Numbered from the stretch's first letter, positions 43,466 through 51,372 are shown. The stretch is 64,000 bases of DNA from Pseudomonas furukawaii (GCF_002355475.1 NZ_AP014862.1:3968001-4032000); one strand, 5' to 3'. Program-made: numbers and translations. The notes: generated by a model from the sequence alone, not told the origin.

Positions 43466-44854
43466 ATGGCTTTGGATATTTTCGTAGTACTCCTATACGT
43501 AGCTGCCATGCTCGCCCTGGGCTGGTACGGCATGCGCCGCGCCAAGACCCGTGAAGACTACCTGGTGGCCGGCCGCAACCTCGGCCCGGGCTTCTACCTC
43601 GGCACCATGGCCGCCACCGTCCTCGGCGGGGCCTCCACCATCGGCACCGTGCGCCTGGGCTACGTCCATGGCATTTCCGGCTTCTGGCTCTGCGCCGCCC
43701 TGGGCCTGGGCATCATCGGCATCAGCCTGTTCCTCGCCAAGCCGCTGCTGAAGCTGAAGATCTTCACCGTGACCCAGGTGCTGGAGCGTCGCTACAACGC
43801 CACCGCACGCCATTCCAGCGCCGCCATCATGCTGGTGTATGCGCTGATGATCGGCGCCACCTCCACCATCGCCATCGGCACCGTGATGCAGGTCCTGTTC
43901 GGCATCCCGTTCTGGGTCGCGGTCCTCATCGGCGGCGGTATCGTGGTGGCCTACTCCACCATCGGCGGCATGTGGTCCCTGACCCTGACCGACATCGTGC
44001 AGTTCCTGATCATGACCATCGGCCTGGTGTTCATCCTCATGCCCATGTCCATCAGCGACGCGGGCGGCTGGGACGCCCTGGTGGCCAAGCTGCCGGCGAG
44101 CTACTTCTCCCTGACCGCCATCGGCTGGGACACCATCATCACCTACTTCCTGATCTACTTCTTCGGCATCTTCATCGGCCAGGACATCTGGCAGCGCGTG
44201 TTCACCGCCCGCAGCGAGGGCGTGGCCAAGGTGGCCGGCACCGCCGCTGGCGTGTACTGCGTGCTCTACGGCCTGGCCGCCGCCGCCATCGGCATGGCCG
44301 CCAAGGTGCTGCTGCCTGACCTGGACAACGTCAACAACGCCTTCGCCAGCATCGTTGACGCCACGCTGCCGGACGGCATCCGCGGCCTGGTGGTCGCCGC
44401 CGCCCTGGCCGCGCTCATGTCCACCGCCAGCGCCGGCCTGCTGGCCGCCTCCACCACCGCCGCCCAGGACCTCTGGCCGCTGCTGTCCGGCAGCAACGCC
44501 GACGGTGAAGGCGACGCCCACAAGAACCGCCTCTTCACCCTGCTGCTGGGCGTCGTGGTACTGGGTATCGCCCTGGTGGTGAGCGACGTGATCAGCGCCC
44601 TGACCCTGGCCTACAACCTGCTGGTGGGCGGCATGCTGATCCCGCTGCTGGGTGCCATCTACTGGAAGCGCGCCAGCACCGTCGGCGCCATCGCCAGCAT
44701 GGTCCTGGGCAGCCTGACCGCCTGCCTCTTCATGTTCCTCGACGGCCTCGATGCCAATACCCCGATCTACTACAGCCTGGCGGTAGGTGCGGTGAGCTTC
44801 GTGATCGTGAGCCTGCTGTCGCGCCCGCAAGCGGCCGCCGGCAGCCTGGCCTGA
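43466..44854 (+). CDS. Sodium:solute symporter (SSF family)
   Basis: The 462-residue membrane protein has about 13 hydrophobic segments. The N-terminal region YGMRRAKTREDYLVAGRNLGPGFYLGTMAATVLGGASTIGTVRLGY is the usual SSF start, with the sodium site region in segments 1 and 8 (ALMSTASAGLLAASTTAAQDL). In P. aeruginosa I recall a symporter of this family (PA1418) close to gbuA, so uptake of 4-guanidinobutyrate or a similar guanidino acid is a fair inference. AGAGAG precedes the start. It ends in a double terminator. Confidence 0.87.
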   Translation: MALDIFVVLLYVAAMLALGWYGMRRAKTREDYLVAGRNLGPGFYLGTMAATVLGGASTIGTVRLGYVHGISGFWLCAALGLGIIGISLFLAKPLLKLKIFTVTQVLERRYNATARHSSAAIMLVYALMIGATSTIAIGTVMQVLFGIPFWVAVLIGGGIVVAYSTIGGMWSLTLTDIVQFLIMTIGLVFILMPMSISDAGGWDALVAKLPASYFSLTAIGWDTIITYFLIYFFGIFIGQDIWQRVFTARSEGVAKVAGTAAGVYCVLYGLAAAAIGMAAKVLLPDLDNVNNAFASIVDATLPDGIRGLVVAAALAALMSTASAGLLAASTTAAQDLWPLLSGSNADGEGDAHKNRLFTLLLGVVVLGIALVVSDVISALTLAYNLLVGGMLIPLLGAIYWKRASTVGAIASMVLGSLTACLFMFLDGLDANTPIYYSLAVGAVSFVIVSLLSRPQAAAGSLA

Positions 44855-44862
44855 TATGCACT

Positions 44863-44924
44863 GCCGCCTCCCCCGAGGCGGCCCTTCCCGCCCCGGTCCG
44901 CGTCCGCCGACCGGGGATTTTTTT
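44863..44924 (+). terminator. Terminator after the SSF symporter gene
   Basis: A first hairpin (44863-44869 / 44876-44882, 7 bp) is followed by a second with arms CCCCGGTC (44891-44898) and GACCGGGG (44909-44916), then A and seven T (44918-44924). The second is a strong intrinsic terminator. Confidence 0.88.
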
Positions 44925-44944
44925 GTCTCGAGCACCTCGATGGT

Positions 44945-45030
44945 TGTAGGGTGAATGACGCTTCTTTCATCCACCAGCCGCGCCCGATCGTGCCTCGCAC
45001 GGTGGACCAGTGAAGCGCGGTCCACCCTAC
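44945..45030. repeat. GTAGGGTG inverted repeat element
   Basis: GTAGGGTG at 44946 and CACCCTAC ending near 45030 bound a region that also has GGTGGACC / GGTCCACC internal arms. It resembles the 9487 element in its ends. It lies in the gap between the symporter and MBL genes. Confidence 0.5.
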
Positions 45031-45138
45031 GATGGAGACCCTCGCGCCCCAGTCCGGCCCGCACCGAATCCGGAGATCGTTTGGCGCGGATTCATTCGCG
45101 ATAAGGTCCCGGCAGGAAACTCAGCACAGGGATATCCC

Positions 45139-45864
45139 ATGAAAATCGTCAGTCGCGACCGCTGGTTCGATGTCGAGCACCACTACAACGGCATCAGCCT
45201 GATCAGCGAGACCTACGTCCGCCCCTTCTACCGCTGCAATATCTGGCACGTGCAGGGCCGCGACCGCGACCTGCTGATCGACTCCGGATCCGGCCTGGTG
45301 AGCCTGCGCGAACAACTGCCCTGGCTGACCCAGCGCCCGCTGCTGGCGGTGGCGAGCCACACCCACTTCGACCACATCGCCGGCCACCACGAGTTTCCCG
45401 AGCGCCTGGTGCACCCGGCGGAGGCGGACATCCTCGCCCGCCCCGACGGCGACAACACCCTGTCGAAGGCGTACGTGGGGGACGAGATGTTCGAGGCGCA
45501 CCCCGACTGCCCGCTGTGCTACGCCGAGTACCGCGTCAAGGCGGCACCGGCCACGCGGCTCATCGATGAGGGGGATGTGCTGGACCTGGGCGACCGGGTC
45601 CTGGAGGTGCTGCATACGCCCGGCCATTCACCGGGCGGCATCAGCTTGTGGGAGGCGGAGACGGGCACGCTATTCAGCGGCGACATCGTCTATGACGGGC
45701 CGTTGGTGGATAACGCTTATCACTCGAACCTGGAGGATTACGCGAAAAGCCTCGCACGGCTGCGCGACCTTCCGGTGCGCACCGTGCATGGTGGCCATTT
45801 CCCCAGTTTCTCCGGTGAGCGCCTGCGCGAGTTGGCGGACAACTGGCTCAGGGCTCACGGATGA
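45139..45864 (+). CDS. MBL-fold metallohydrolase
   Basis: I set the start at 45139 (MKIVSRDRWFDVEHHYNG), giving 241 residues; 43 upstream codons in the open frame overlap a repeat element. The metallo-beta-lactamase zinc motif HTHFDH is at 74-79, followed by the third-ligand region HTPGHSPGG (about 155-163), SGDIVYDG (about 174-181) and a late HGGHFPS. Substrate is unknown; hydrolases of this size include glyoxalase-II-like and lactonase-like enzymes. It stands alone between the symporter and the PA1414-like locus. Confidence 0.85.
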   Translation: MKIVSRDRWFDVEHHYNGISLISETYVRPFYRCNIWHVQGRDRDLLIDSGSGLVSLREQLPWLTQRPLLAVASHTHFDHIAGHHEFPERLVHPAEADILARPDGDNTLSKAYVGDEMFEAHPDCPLCYAEYRVKAAPATRLIDEGDVLDLGDRVLEVLHTPGHSPGGISLWEAETGTLFSGDIVYDGPLVDNAYHSNLEDYAKSLARLRDLPVRTVHGGHFPSFSGERLRELADNWLRAHG

Positions 45865-45869
45865 ACCGG

Positions 45870-45995
45870 TTACTGCCTCTGGCGGCGCTGACGCTGCCCT
45901 TCATTGCGGACGGGAATGGGTTGCAGGCGCGGTGCCTCCATCAGGCCCAGCGCGACAGCCAGCTGCCACATCCACGCTTCTAACCGCTTCTTCAT
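45870..45995 (-). CDS. 41-residue small protein, PA1414-like
   Basis: On the minus strand, ATG 45995 opens 41 codons (MKKRLEAWMWQLAVALGL then MEAPRLQPIPVRNEG and an arginine/glutamine-rich tail), ending at TAA 45870-45872. An AAAGGGGG ribosome site lies 6 bases upstream. A short amphipathic or membrane-seeking helix (about 5-20) precedes a basic tail. Preceded by a structured leader and an Anr-like box, it looks like the small ORF at the P. aeruginosa PA1414 locus, known for strong anaerobic expression. The identification is from memory of the locus, not a search. A competing plus-strand ORF (45861-45983) has no ribosome site. Confidence 0.6.
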   Translation of the reverse strand: MKKRLEAWMWQLAVALGLMEAPRLQPIPVRNEGQRQRRQRQ

Positions 45996-46078
45996 GCTTG
46001 ACCCCCTTTCCTGGGACGTTGGTCGGGTGATCCGCAGGTCTTGGATCACCCTAGGCAGGAGCTTAGTTGCTCCGGGCA
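45996..46078 (-). ncRNA. Structured 5' leader or small RNA (SicX-like candidate)
   Basis: With a transcript start predicted near 46077, the minus-strand leader of about 82 bases forms two hairpins. One is a 5-bp stem (46069-46073 with 46058-46062), the other a perfect 9-bp stem with a 9-base loop (46043-46051 with 46025-46033). The ribosome site and small ORF follow at once. In P. aeruginosa the small RNA SicX is reported from the PA1414 region, so this may be its counterpart. Confidence 0.45.
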
Positions 46079-46084
46079 GCTTCC

Positions 46085-46125
46085 AAAATACGCTCGCTCG
46101 GAAATTTCTCGATGACGTATGTCAA
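46085..46125 (-). promoter_or_regulatory. Anr/FNR-like box with -10 element
   Basis: On the minus strand, TTGAC-ATAC-GTCAT (46125-46112) matches 7 of 10 defined bases of the FNR/Anr box TTGAT-N4-ATCAA. TATTTT at 46090-46085 can act as -10. The predicted start at about 46077 puts the box centre near -41, the classic activating position. Confidence 0.5.
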
Positions 46126-46140
46126 ACCGCCGAACGGTCA

Positions 46141-47022
46141 TCAGGAAAGTTCCTTCGGCATCGTCTGACGTCCCTGCTGCAGATCTATCCAGGCCCTGAG
46201 GTTGGCGCCGAGCATGCCCTTGCGCCACATCAGCCAGGTGACGGCACGGTTGAACGGCGACCCCAGTTCATGGACCCGCACCTCCTCCCGGCCCGGCAGG
46301 CTTTCCAGCATGGAGCGCGGCACCAGGGCGATGCCGCCGCCGGCGATCACGCAGGCCAGCATGCTGTGGTAGGACTCGATCTCCATGGGCGGCGACATGG
46401 GCACCTTGGAGGCCACGAACCAGGCCTCCAGCCGGCGTCGGTAGGAGCAGCTCTGGCGGAAGGCATAAACCTCCAGCCCCGCCACATCCTCAGCCGAATG
46501 CACCGGCCCATGGCTGGCCTCGGTGATCAGCACCATCTCCTCCTCGAACATCGGCAGGCCGTCCAGCTCGGCGAACTCCAGCGGGCCATCCACCAGCGCG
46601 GCGTCCAGGCGGCCGGCGAGCACGGCATCCAGCAGTTCGCCACTGGGCGCGGTCTGCACCTGCAGGTTCACCGCCGGCCAGGCGCGGTGGTAGCGCACCA
46701 GCATCGGCGGCAAATGGATGGCGGCGGTGCTGAACATGGAGCCGATGATGAAATTGCCCGCCGGCTCGCCACCGCGCAGGGCCGCCTCGGCCTCCGCCTG
46801 GAGGGCGAACATGCGCTCGGCGTAACCCAGCAGCACCTTGCCCGCCGGTGACAGGCTCAGGCGCTGGCGCTCGCGGAGGAACAGCTCGACGCCGAGGTTT
46901 TCCTCCAGTTGCTTGAGTCGCGTGGACAGGTTCGACGGCACCCGGTGCAGGCGAGTGGCGGCGCGGGTAATGGAGCCCTCTTCGGCCACGGCCTGGAAGA
47001 TGCGGAGCTGGCTGAGTTCCAT
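46141..47022 (-). CDS. LysR-family regulator divergent from an MFS exporter
   Basis: Starting at the ATG at 47022 (MELSQLRIFQAVAEEGSITRAATRLHRVPSNLSTRLKQLEENLG) this is a 293-residue LysR protein; an ATG five codons upstream (47037) is also possible. The winged helix (1-60) is typical, with the effector domain from about 90. It is divergent from the YbfB-type MFS gene over a 112-bp AT-rich gap, the usual arrangement for a regulator of its neighbour. It resembles the putrescine/efflux-type LysR PtrR (YneJ) group by its N-terminus, but I would not name it. Confidence 0.85.
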   Translation of the reverse strand: MELSQLRIFQAVAEEGSITRAATRLHRVPSNLSTRLKQLEENLGVELFLRERQRLSLSPAGKVLLGYAERMFALQAEAEAALRGGEPAGNFIIGSMFSTAAIHLPPMLVRYHRAWPAVNLQVQTAPSGELLDAVLAGRLDAALVDGPLEFAELDGLPMFEEEMVLITEASHGPVHSAEDVAGLEVYAFRQSCSYRRRLEAWFVASKVPMSPPMEIESYHSMLACVIAGGGIALVPRSMLESLPGREEVRVHELGSPFNRAVTWLMWRKGMLGANLRAWIDLQQGRQTMPKELS

Positions 47023-47032
47023 CGGATCACCA

Positions 47033-47080
47033 TTCATTAATACAGAACAAGTGCATTCATTTTTATTCGTTTTTAATGAA
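47033..47080. promoter_or_regulatory. Inverted repeat TTCATTAA / TTAATGAA in the LysR-MFS gap
   Basis: TTCATTAA (47033-47040) and TTAATGAA (47073-47080) are perfect 8-bp inverted arms 32 bp apart, in an AT-rich stretch between the divergent LysR and MFS genes. The spacing and place suit a LysR binding region with recognition and activation halves. Confidence 0.5.
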
Positions 47081-47134
47081 CACATCCAGCCCCTAGGATG
47101 ACATTCCGACGACCTGATCGACCCGGAGCCCGCC

Positions 47135-48289
47135 ATGTCACCGTTGATCCGCCTCTTCGCCTGCTTCCTCGCCCTGCTCGTGGCCATGGGCGTGGGCCGC
47201 TTCGCCCTGACCCCGCAACTGCCGCACCTGATCGCCGAAGGCCAGGTGGACCTCACCGCCGCCGGCCTGGTGGCCGCCGCCAACTACCTGGGCTACCTGG
47301 TGGGCGCCCTGGACGCGCTGAATGCCCGCACGCCACGGCAGGCCCGCCTGCGCCTGTCGGGTGGACTCTGGGCCTGCGTGCTGCTGACCCTGGCCTCGGT
47401 GCCGGCGGAGGGTTTCTGGCTCCACGCCCTGCTGCGCTTCGGACTGGGCGTGGCCAGCGCCTGGGTGCTGGTGATCGTCACCGGCCTCAGCCAGCGGCTG
47501 GCCGCGGATACCGGCCGGCCACGCCTGGGTAGCCTGGTGTTCGCCGGCCCCGCCCTGGGCGTGATCCTCACCGGACTGCTGGCCCTGGAGCTGAATCTGC
47601 GGGGCCAGGGGTCGGCCGCCCTGTGGCTGGCCTTTGGTGTCCTGGCCCTGGTTCTGACGCTGCTGGTCCAGCCGCTGCTGCCCTCCCCCGTGCCGTCCGC
47701 ACCACCTCAGGGTCCGGCCCGCGCCCGGCCCCGCGCCTTCCTCGCCCTGCTGGGCGCCTACGGCCTGGTGGGACTGGGCTACATCATCCCCGCCACCTTC
47801 CTCTCGCAGATGGCCGCCGCGCGCTTCCACGGCCAGTGGCAGGCCGACCTGTTCTGGCCCGCCTTCGGCCTGGCGGCGGCACTGGGCGTGATGCTGGTGA
47901 GCCTGCGTCCGCAGAGCGGCGGCGGCACCCGCCGCGCCCTGGTGACGGCGCTCTGGCTGCAGGCCCTGGGCACCCTCGCCTGCACCCTGCCGGGGCTGGC
48001 CGGGCTGACCCTGGGCGTGATCCTCTGCGGCGGCCCCTTCCTCGCCGGCATGCAACTGGTGATGCAGTACGCGCGTGAACTGGACCCTGCGGGCCACGCC
48101 CGCAACGTCGGCCTGCTCACCGCCGCCTTCGCCCTCGGTCAACTGGCGGGCCCGCTGCTGGCCGCGATCAGCAGCCACTTCGGCGGCGACCTGCAGGCGG
48201 CGCTCTACGTCGCCGGTGGCGGCCTGGTATTGGCGGGAGGGTTGATGCTCGGCACGCCCGCGGAAACGAATTCGTTCGCGAAGGCGTGA
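47135..48289 (+). CDS. YbfB/YjiJ-family MFS transporter
   Basis: The 384-residue protein has 12 predicted membrane segments. The opening MSPLIRLFACFLALLVAMGVGRFALTPQLPHLIAEG and AANYLGYLVGAL are characteristic of the YbfB/YjiJ branch of the major facilitator superfamily. A short loop rich in proline between segments 6 and 7 (near 185-205) is normal. Substrate is unknown. It is probably controlled by the divergent LysR. Confidence 0.87.
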   Translation: MSPLIRLFACFLALLVAMGVGRFALTPQLPHLIAEGQVDLTAAGLVAAANYLGYLVGALDALNARTPRQARLRLSGGLWACVLLTLASVPAEGFWLHALLRFGLGVASAWVLVIVTGLSQRLAADTGRPRLGSLVFAGPALGVILTGLLALELNLRGQGSAALWLAFGVLALVLTLLVQPLLPSPVPSAPPQGPARARPRAFLALLGAYGLVGLGYIIPATFLSQMAAARFHGQWQADLFWPAFGLAAALGVMLVSLRPQSGGGTRRALVTALWLQALGTLACTLPGLAGLTLGVILCGGPFLAGMQLVMQYARELDPAGHARNVGLLTAAFALGQLAGPLLAAISSHFGGDLQAALYVAGGGLVLAGGLMLGTPAETNSFAKA

Positions 48290-48311
48290 TTCGGTGCTCC
48301 ACTTCGGGCCC

Positions 48312-48370
48312 GGTGCGCATGGCGCCCCCCACAATCGGCATCGATCCATGTGGGGCGCACTGCGCGCACC
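48312..48370. terminator. Long inverted repeat between convergent MFS and binding-protein genes
   Basis: GGTGCGC (48312-48318) and GCGCACC (48364-48370) form the outer arms. GCGCCCCCCACA and TGTGGGGCGC form the inner ones, with two extra C bases. It lies between two converging stops and could stop transcription both ways, though T-runs are absent. Its ends also resemble the GGTGCGC dispersed repeats. Confidence 0.5.
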
Positions 48371-48389
48371 GAGGCGCGCGAGGAACGCA

Positions 48390-49475
48390 TCAGGTGCCGG
48401 TCTTGATCTTGGTCCAGGTGCGGGTGCGGATGCGCTCGATCTTCGGCGGCAGCATCTCCACCGAGAACAACCGCGCCTGCACCTCGGGCGTCGGGTAGAC
48501 GTTGGGGTTGTCCCGCAGCTCGGCCGAGATCAGCTTGTCCGCCGCCTGGTTCGGGTTGGCGTAGGCCACGTGGTCGGAGATCGGCGCCACCACCTCGGGC
48601 TGCAGCAGGTAGTTGAGGAAGGCGTGGGCCTCGTCGAGGTTCTTCGCGTCCTTCGGGATCGCCAGCACGTCGAACCAGGCCGCGGTGCCTTCCCTGGGAA
48701 TGCGGTACTCCACCTTCACCCCGTTGCCGGCCTCGCGGGCGCGCGCTGCGGCCTGCATGGCACCGCCGGACCAGGCGATGGCCACGCAGACATCCCCGTT
48801 GGCCAGGTCGGTGACGAACTTGGACGAGCTGAAGTAGCTCACATGGGGGCGCAGCTTCACCAGCAGCGCTTCGGCCTTCTTGTAGTCCTCGGGGTTGCGG
48901 CTGTTGGGCGACAGGCCGAGGTAGTGCAACACCTCCGGAATCACCTCGGTGGGCGAGTCGAGAAAGGCCACGCCGCACTGCTTGAGCCGGGCGAGGTTGT
49001 CGGGGTTGAACACCAGGTCCCAGGAGTCCAGCGGGGCGTTCTCGCCGAGGATGGCCTTCACCTTGTCGACGTTGTAGGCGATGCCGTTGGTGCCCCACAT
49101 ATAGGGCATCACGTACTGGTTGCCCGGGTCCTTGGCGGCCAGCACCTTGAGCAACGCCGGGTTCAGGTTCTGCCAGTTGGGCAGCTTGCTCCTGTCCAGG
49201 GGCTGGAACACACCGGCCTTGAGGTAGTTGGGCAGGAAGCTGTCGCTGGGCACCACCAGGTCGTAACCCGAGTTGCCGGACAGCAGCTTGGCCTCCAGCA
49301 CCTCGTTGCTGTCGTAGACGTCGTACTGCGGACGCACGCCGGAGGCGGCCTCGAAGTCCTTGAGGGTGGTCGGGCCTATGTAGTCGAACCAGTTGTAGAT
49401 GCGCACCACCGGCTCGGCGACGGCGCTCAGCGAGGCGCCCAGCAGGGCCCCCGCCAGTAGGATGCGGGCCTTCAT
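48390..49475 (-). CDS. Polyamine-binding periplasmic protein (PotF/SpuD-like)
   Basis: The 361-residue family 1 polyamine-binding protein has a signal peptide (MKARILLAGALLGASLSAVA). RIYNWFDYIGPTTLKDFEAASGV, YDVYDSNEVLEAKLLSG, PYMWGTNGIAYN and the ending RIRTRTWTKIKTG are hallmarks of PotF/SpuD/SpuE. No permease or ATPase is nearby. Its start overlaps the stop of the acetylpolyamine deacetylase gene by 4 bases (49472-49475), so both are made together; by analogy with P. aeruginosa PA1410 next to aphA it may bind acetylated polyamines. Confidence 0.9.
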   Translation of the reverse strand: MKARILLAGALLGASLSAVAEPVVRIYNWFDYIGPTTLKDFEAASGVRPQYDVYDSNEVLEAKLLSGNSGYDLVVPSDSFLPNYLKAGVFQPLDRSKLPNWQNLNPALLKVLAAKDPGNQYVMPYMWGTNGIAYNVDKVKAILGENAPLDSWDLVFNPDNLARLKQCGVAFLDSPTEVIPEVLHYLGLSPNSRNPEDYKKAEALLVKLRPHVSYFSSSKFVTDLANGDVCVAIAWSGGAMQAAARAREAGNGVKVEYRIPREGTAAWFDVLAIPKDAKNLDEAHAFLNYLLQPEVVAPISDHVAYANPNQAADKLISAELRDNPNVYPTPEVQARLFSVEMLPPKIERIRTRTWTKIKTGT

Positions 49476-50512
49476 CGGGCCGCCCCTTCGAAGCCTTGCA
49501 GCACGTTCACCGCATTGACGCCGATGGCTTCCACCGCATAGCCGCCTTCCATGATGAACAGGGTGGGCAGGCCGAGGACGGCGATGCGCTGGCCCATGCG
49601 CAGGTAGTCCGGGGAGTCCAGCTTGAACTGGGAAATCGGATCGTCCTTGTAGGTGTCCACGCCCAGGGAGATCACCAGCGCATCCGGCGCGTAGTCGGCG
49701 ATCTTGCGGCAGGCGTCCTCCAGCGCGGCGGACCAGCCATCCCAGCCCGTGCCGTGGGGCAGCGGATAGTTGAAGTTGAAGCCCTCACCCGCCCCTTCGC
49801 CGCGCTCGTCGGCATGGCCGAGGAAGTAGGGATACTCCACCAGCGGGTCGCCGTGGATGGAGGCGAACAGCACGTCATCGCGGTTGTAGAACAGCTCCTG
49901 GGTGCCGTTGCCGTGGTGGTAGTCCACGTCGAGGATGGCCACGCGCCTGGCGCCCTGGTCGAGGAAGGCCTGGGTGACGATGGCGGCGTTGTTGAGGAAG
50001 CAGTAGCCGCCCATGAAGTCGCTGCCCGCGTGGTGGCCCGGCGGACGGCAGAGGCCGAAGGCCATGTTGGCGCCCTGGCGCATGTGGTCCTGGGCGGTCA
50101 GCGCCACCTGGGCGGAGCTGTAGATGGCCTGCCAGGTGCCGGCGGTGATGGGCGCCTCGGTGTCGAAGCTGTAATGGCCCAGCTCGCCCATCAGCGCGGT
50201 GGGGATGGGACCGTCGCGACGCAGGCGGCGGCCCGGGAAGGTGGTGGAGACCAGGTCGCCGCTATGGCCTTCGGCGGCCCAACGCGCCCAGGCCCCCTTG
50301 AGGAACTCCACGTAGCGCCGATCGTGTACCCGCAGGATGGGCTCCAGGCCGAAATCCCGGGGTGCGATGACCTCGCCGAGGTTCTGCTGGCGTACCCGCG
50401 CCAGCACGGTGTCGGCGCGGCTGGGCATCTCGAAGCAGGGCTGGAGCTTGCCATCGACCAGTTCGGACTGGCCGAAGTGGAGGCGGTGATCGTCGCTGTA
50501 GACGGTGAGCAT
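49472..50512 (-). CDS. aphA: Acetylpolyamine amidohydrolase (class II HDAC-like)
   Basis: The start at 50512 has GAGGTA 7 bases upstream; 346 residues. It is a zinc deacetylase of the histone-deacetylase fold that removes acetyl from acetylputrescine or acetylcadaverine. RPPGHHAG (about 156-163), DVDYHHGNGTQE with zinc ligands D and H (about 192-203), LGVDTYKDDP with the second aspartate and MEGGY with the catalytic tyrosine are in the normal order. It is coupled to the polyamine-binding protein gene downstream. The locus matches PA1409-PA1410 of P. aeruginosa as I remember it. Confidence 0.9.
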   Translation of the reverse strand: MLTVYSDDHRLHFGQSELVDGKLQPCFEMPSRADTVLARVRQQNLGEVIAPRDFGLEPILRVHDRRYVEFLKGAWARWAAEGHSGDLVSTTFPGRRLRRDGPIPTALMGELGHYSFDTEAPITAGTWQAIYSSAQVALTAQDHMRQGANMAFGLCRPPGHHAGSDFMGGYCFLNNAAIVTQAFLDQGARRVAILDVDYHHGNGTQELFYNRDDVLFASIHGDPLVEYPYFLGHADERGEGAGEGFNFNYPLPHGTGWDGWSAALEDACRKIADYAPDALVISLGVDTYKDDPISQFKLDSPDYLRMGQRIAVLGLPTLFIMEGGYAVEAIGVNAVNVLQGFEGAAR

Positions 50513-50644
50513 GATGGGTACCTCGACGGGTCTTGTTATTGGTGGACCGATTCTGGGACGCCCACGCCGTCTTGCGCAGTGGTGGGAACGGCCAATAGGA
50601 GATCGAAATGGCCAATTTATCTGGCCGATCAACCCCTCTCGCTT

Positions 50645-50716
50645 TGTACGATGGGTAGAGCTTGCGAACCCCCTCGTCGGCGGCTGATGGGTTTCGCTTC
50701 GCTCTACCCATCCTAC
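50645..50716. repeat. GATGGGTAGAGC inverted repeat element
   Basis: GATGGGTAGAGC (50649-50660) and GCTCTACCCATC (50701-50712) are perfect inverted arms around a 40-bp centre with TTGCGAACCC / GGGTTTCGC. This is a frequent Pseudomonas intergenic palindrome. It lies in the 521-bp gap before the BRO-N gene. Confidence 0.75.
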
Positions 50717-50903
50717 AGAGGGCTCGGGAGCGATCCGAAGAATCCGACCCGGCAACCGCATTGCCGTCCTACAGGAGGCTTGGGCAGCATCCGGCCTCGT
50801 TGCGACCACGGTCGTGACCTGGGCTGGAACCCCAGAGGTACAGAGTACGGTTAGCCATGCAGGTCGACGGCGAACTATCGTTCCCAGTTTTCCTGGCAGT
50901 CAT

Positions 50904-50976
50904 GGCGGACTGTGCGAGGCGGGCATGTGCCCGGCCGGTTTCTGTACCCGGTGGTTCCAACCTTGCACAGTCCGCC
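50904..50976. repeat. 12-bp perfect inverted repeat in the leader of the BRO-N gene
   Basis: GGCGGACTGTGC (50904-50915) and GCACAGTCCGCC (50965-50976) enclose 49 bp that holds further small stems (CGGGCATGTGCCCG, ACCCGGTGGT). It ends 57 bp before the BRO-N start, and the reading frame is open through it from an ATG at 50857. It may be an mRNA structure, an operator pair, or a recombination scar. Confidence 0.6.
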
Positions 50977-51033
50977 ACCCTTCCCCGCTGTACCCCGGTG
51001 GCGGTTCCTCCAGGCTCTAGAGGGAACTGCACC

Positions 51034-51372
51034 ATGAGCACCCACTACTACGAAACCCGCCATTTCTTCCGTCACGGCCGCCTGCTGCGCGCCACCCTGA
51101 TCGGCCATGAACCCTGGTTCGCCGCCCGCGACCTGGCACGGCTGCTGGGCATCTCCGCCAATGTGCGGCTCTACGAGGGCCTGGACCCGGACCAGTGGCG
51201 CAACGGCCTGATCAAATGCGGCCGCGGCATGGTCAGCGAGGAGCTGATGCTGAGCGAATCCGGCTGCTACGACCTGATGATCCGGCGTTTCTACCACCCG
51301 GAAAACCGCAACCTGCGCCGCTGGATAACCCAGGAACTGATTCCCAGCCTGCGCGCGCGCCAGGCGGCCTGA
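51034..51372 (+). CDS. BRO-N domain (phage antirepressor-like) protein
   Basis: The product is 112 residues from the ATG at 51034 (AGAGGGA about 8 bases upstream); an in-frame upstream ATG at 50857 would give 171. The BRO-N fold is shown by HFFRHGRLLRATLIGHEPWFAARDLARLLGI (about 10-40), LSESGCYDLMIR and a C-terminal NRNLRRWITQELIPSLR. The domain is found in phage antirepressors (Ant) and is probably DNA-binding. No other phage gene is near, so this is either a phage relic or a domesticated regulator. Function in Pseudomonas is unknown. Confidence 0.82.
   Translation: MSTHYYETRHFFRHGRLLRATLIGHEPWFAARDLARLLGISANVRLYEGLDPDQWRNGLIKCGRGMVSEELMLSESGCYDLMIRRFYHPENRNLRRWITQELIPSLRARQAA

Noticed and set aside
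45861-45983. A 40-codon plus-strand ORF overlapping the MBL stop (ATGA)
   Set aside because: The overlap looks like coupling, but the frame has no known motif. The opposite strand carries a better ORF with a strong ribosome site, leader and promoter signals.
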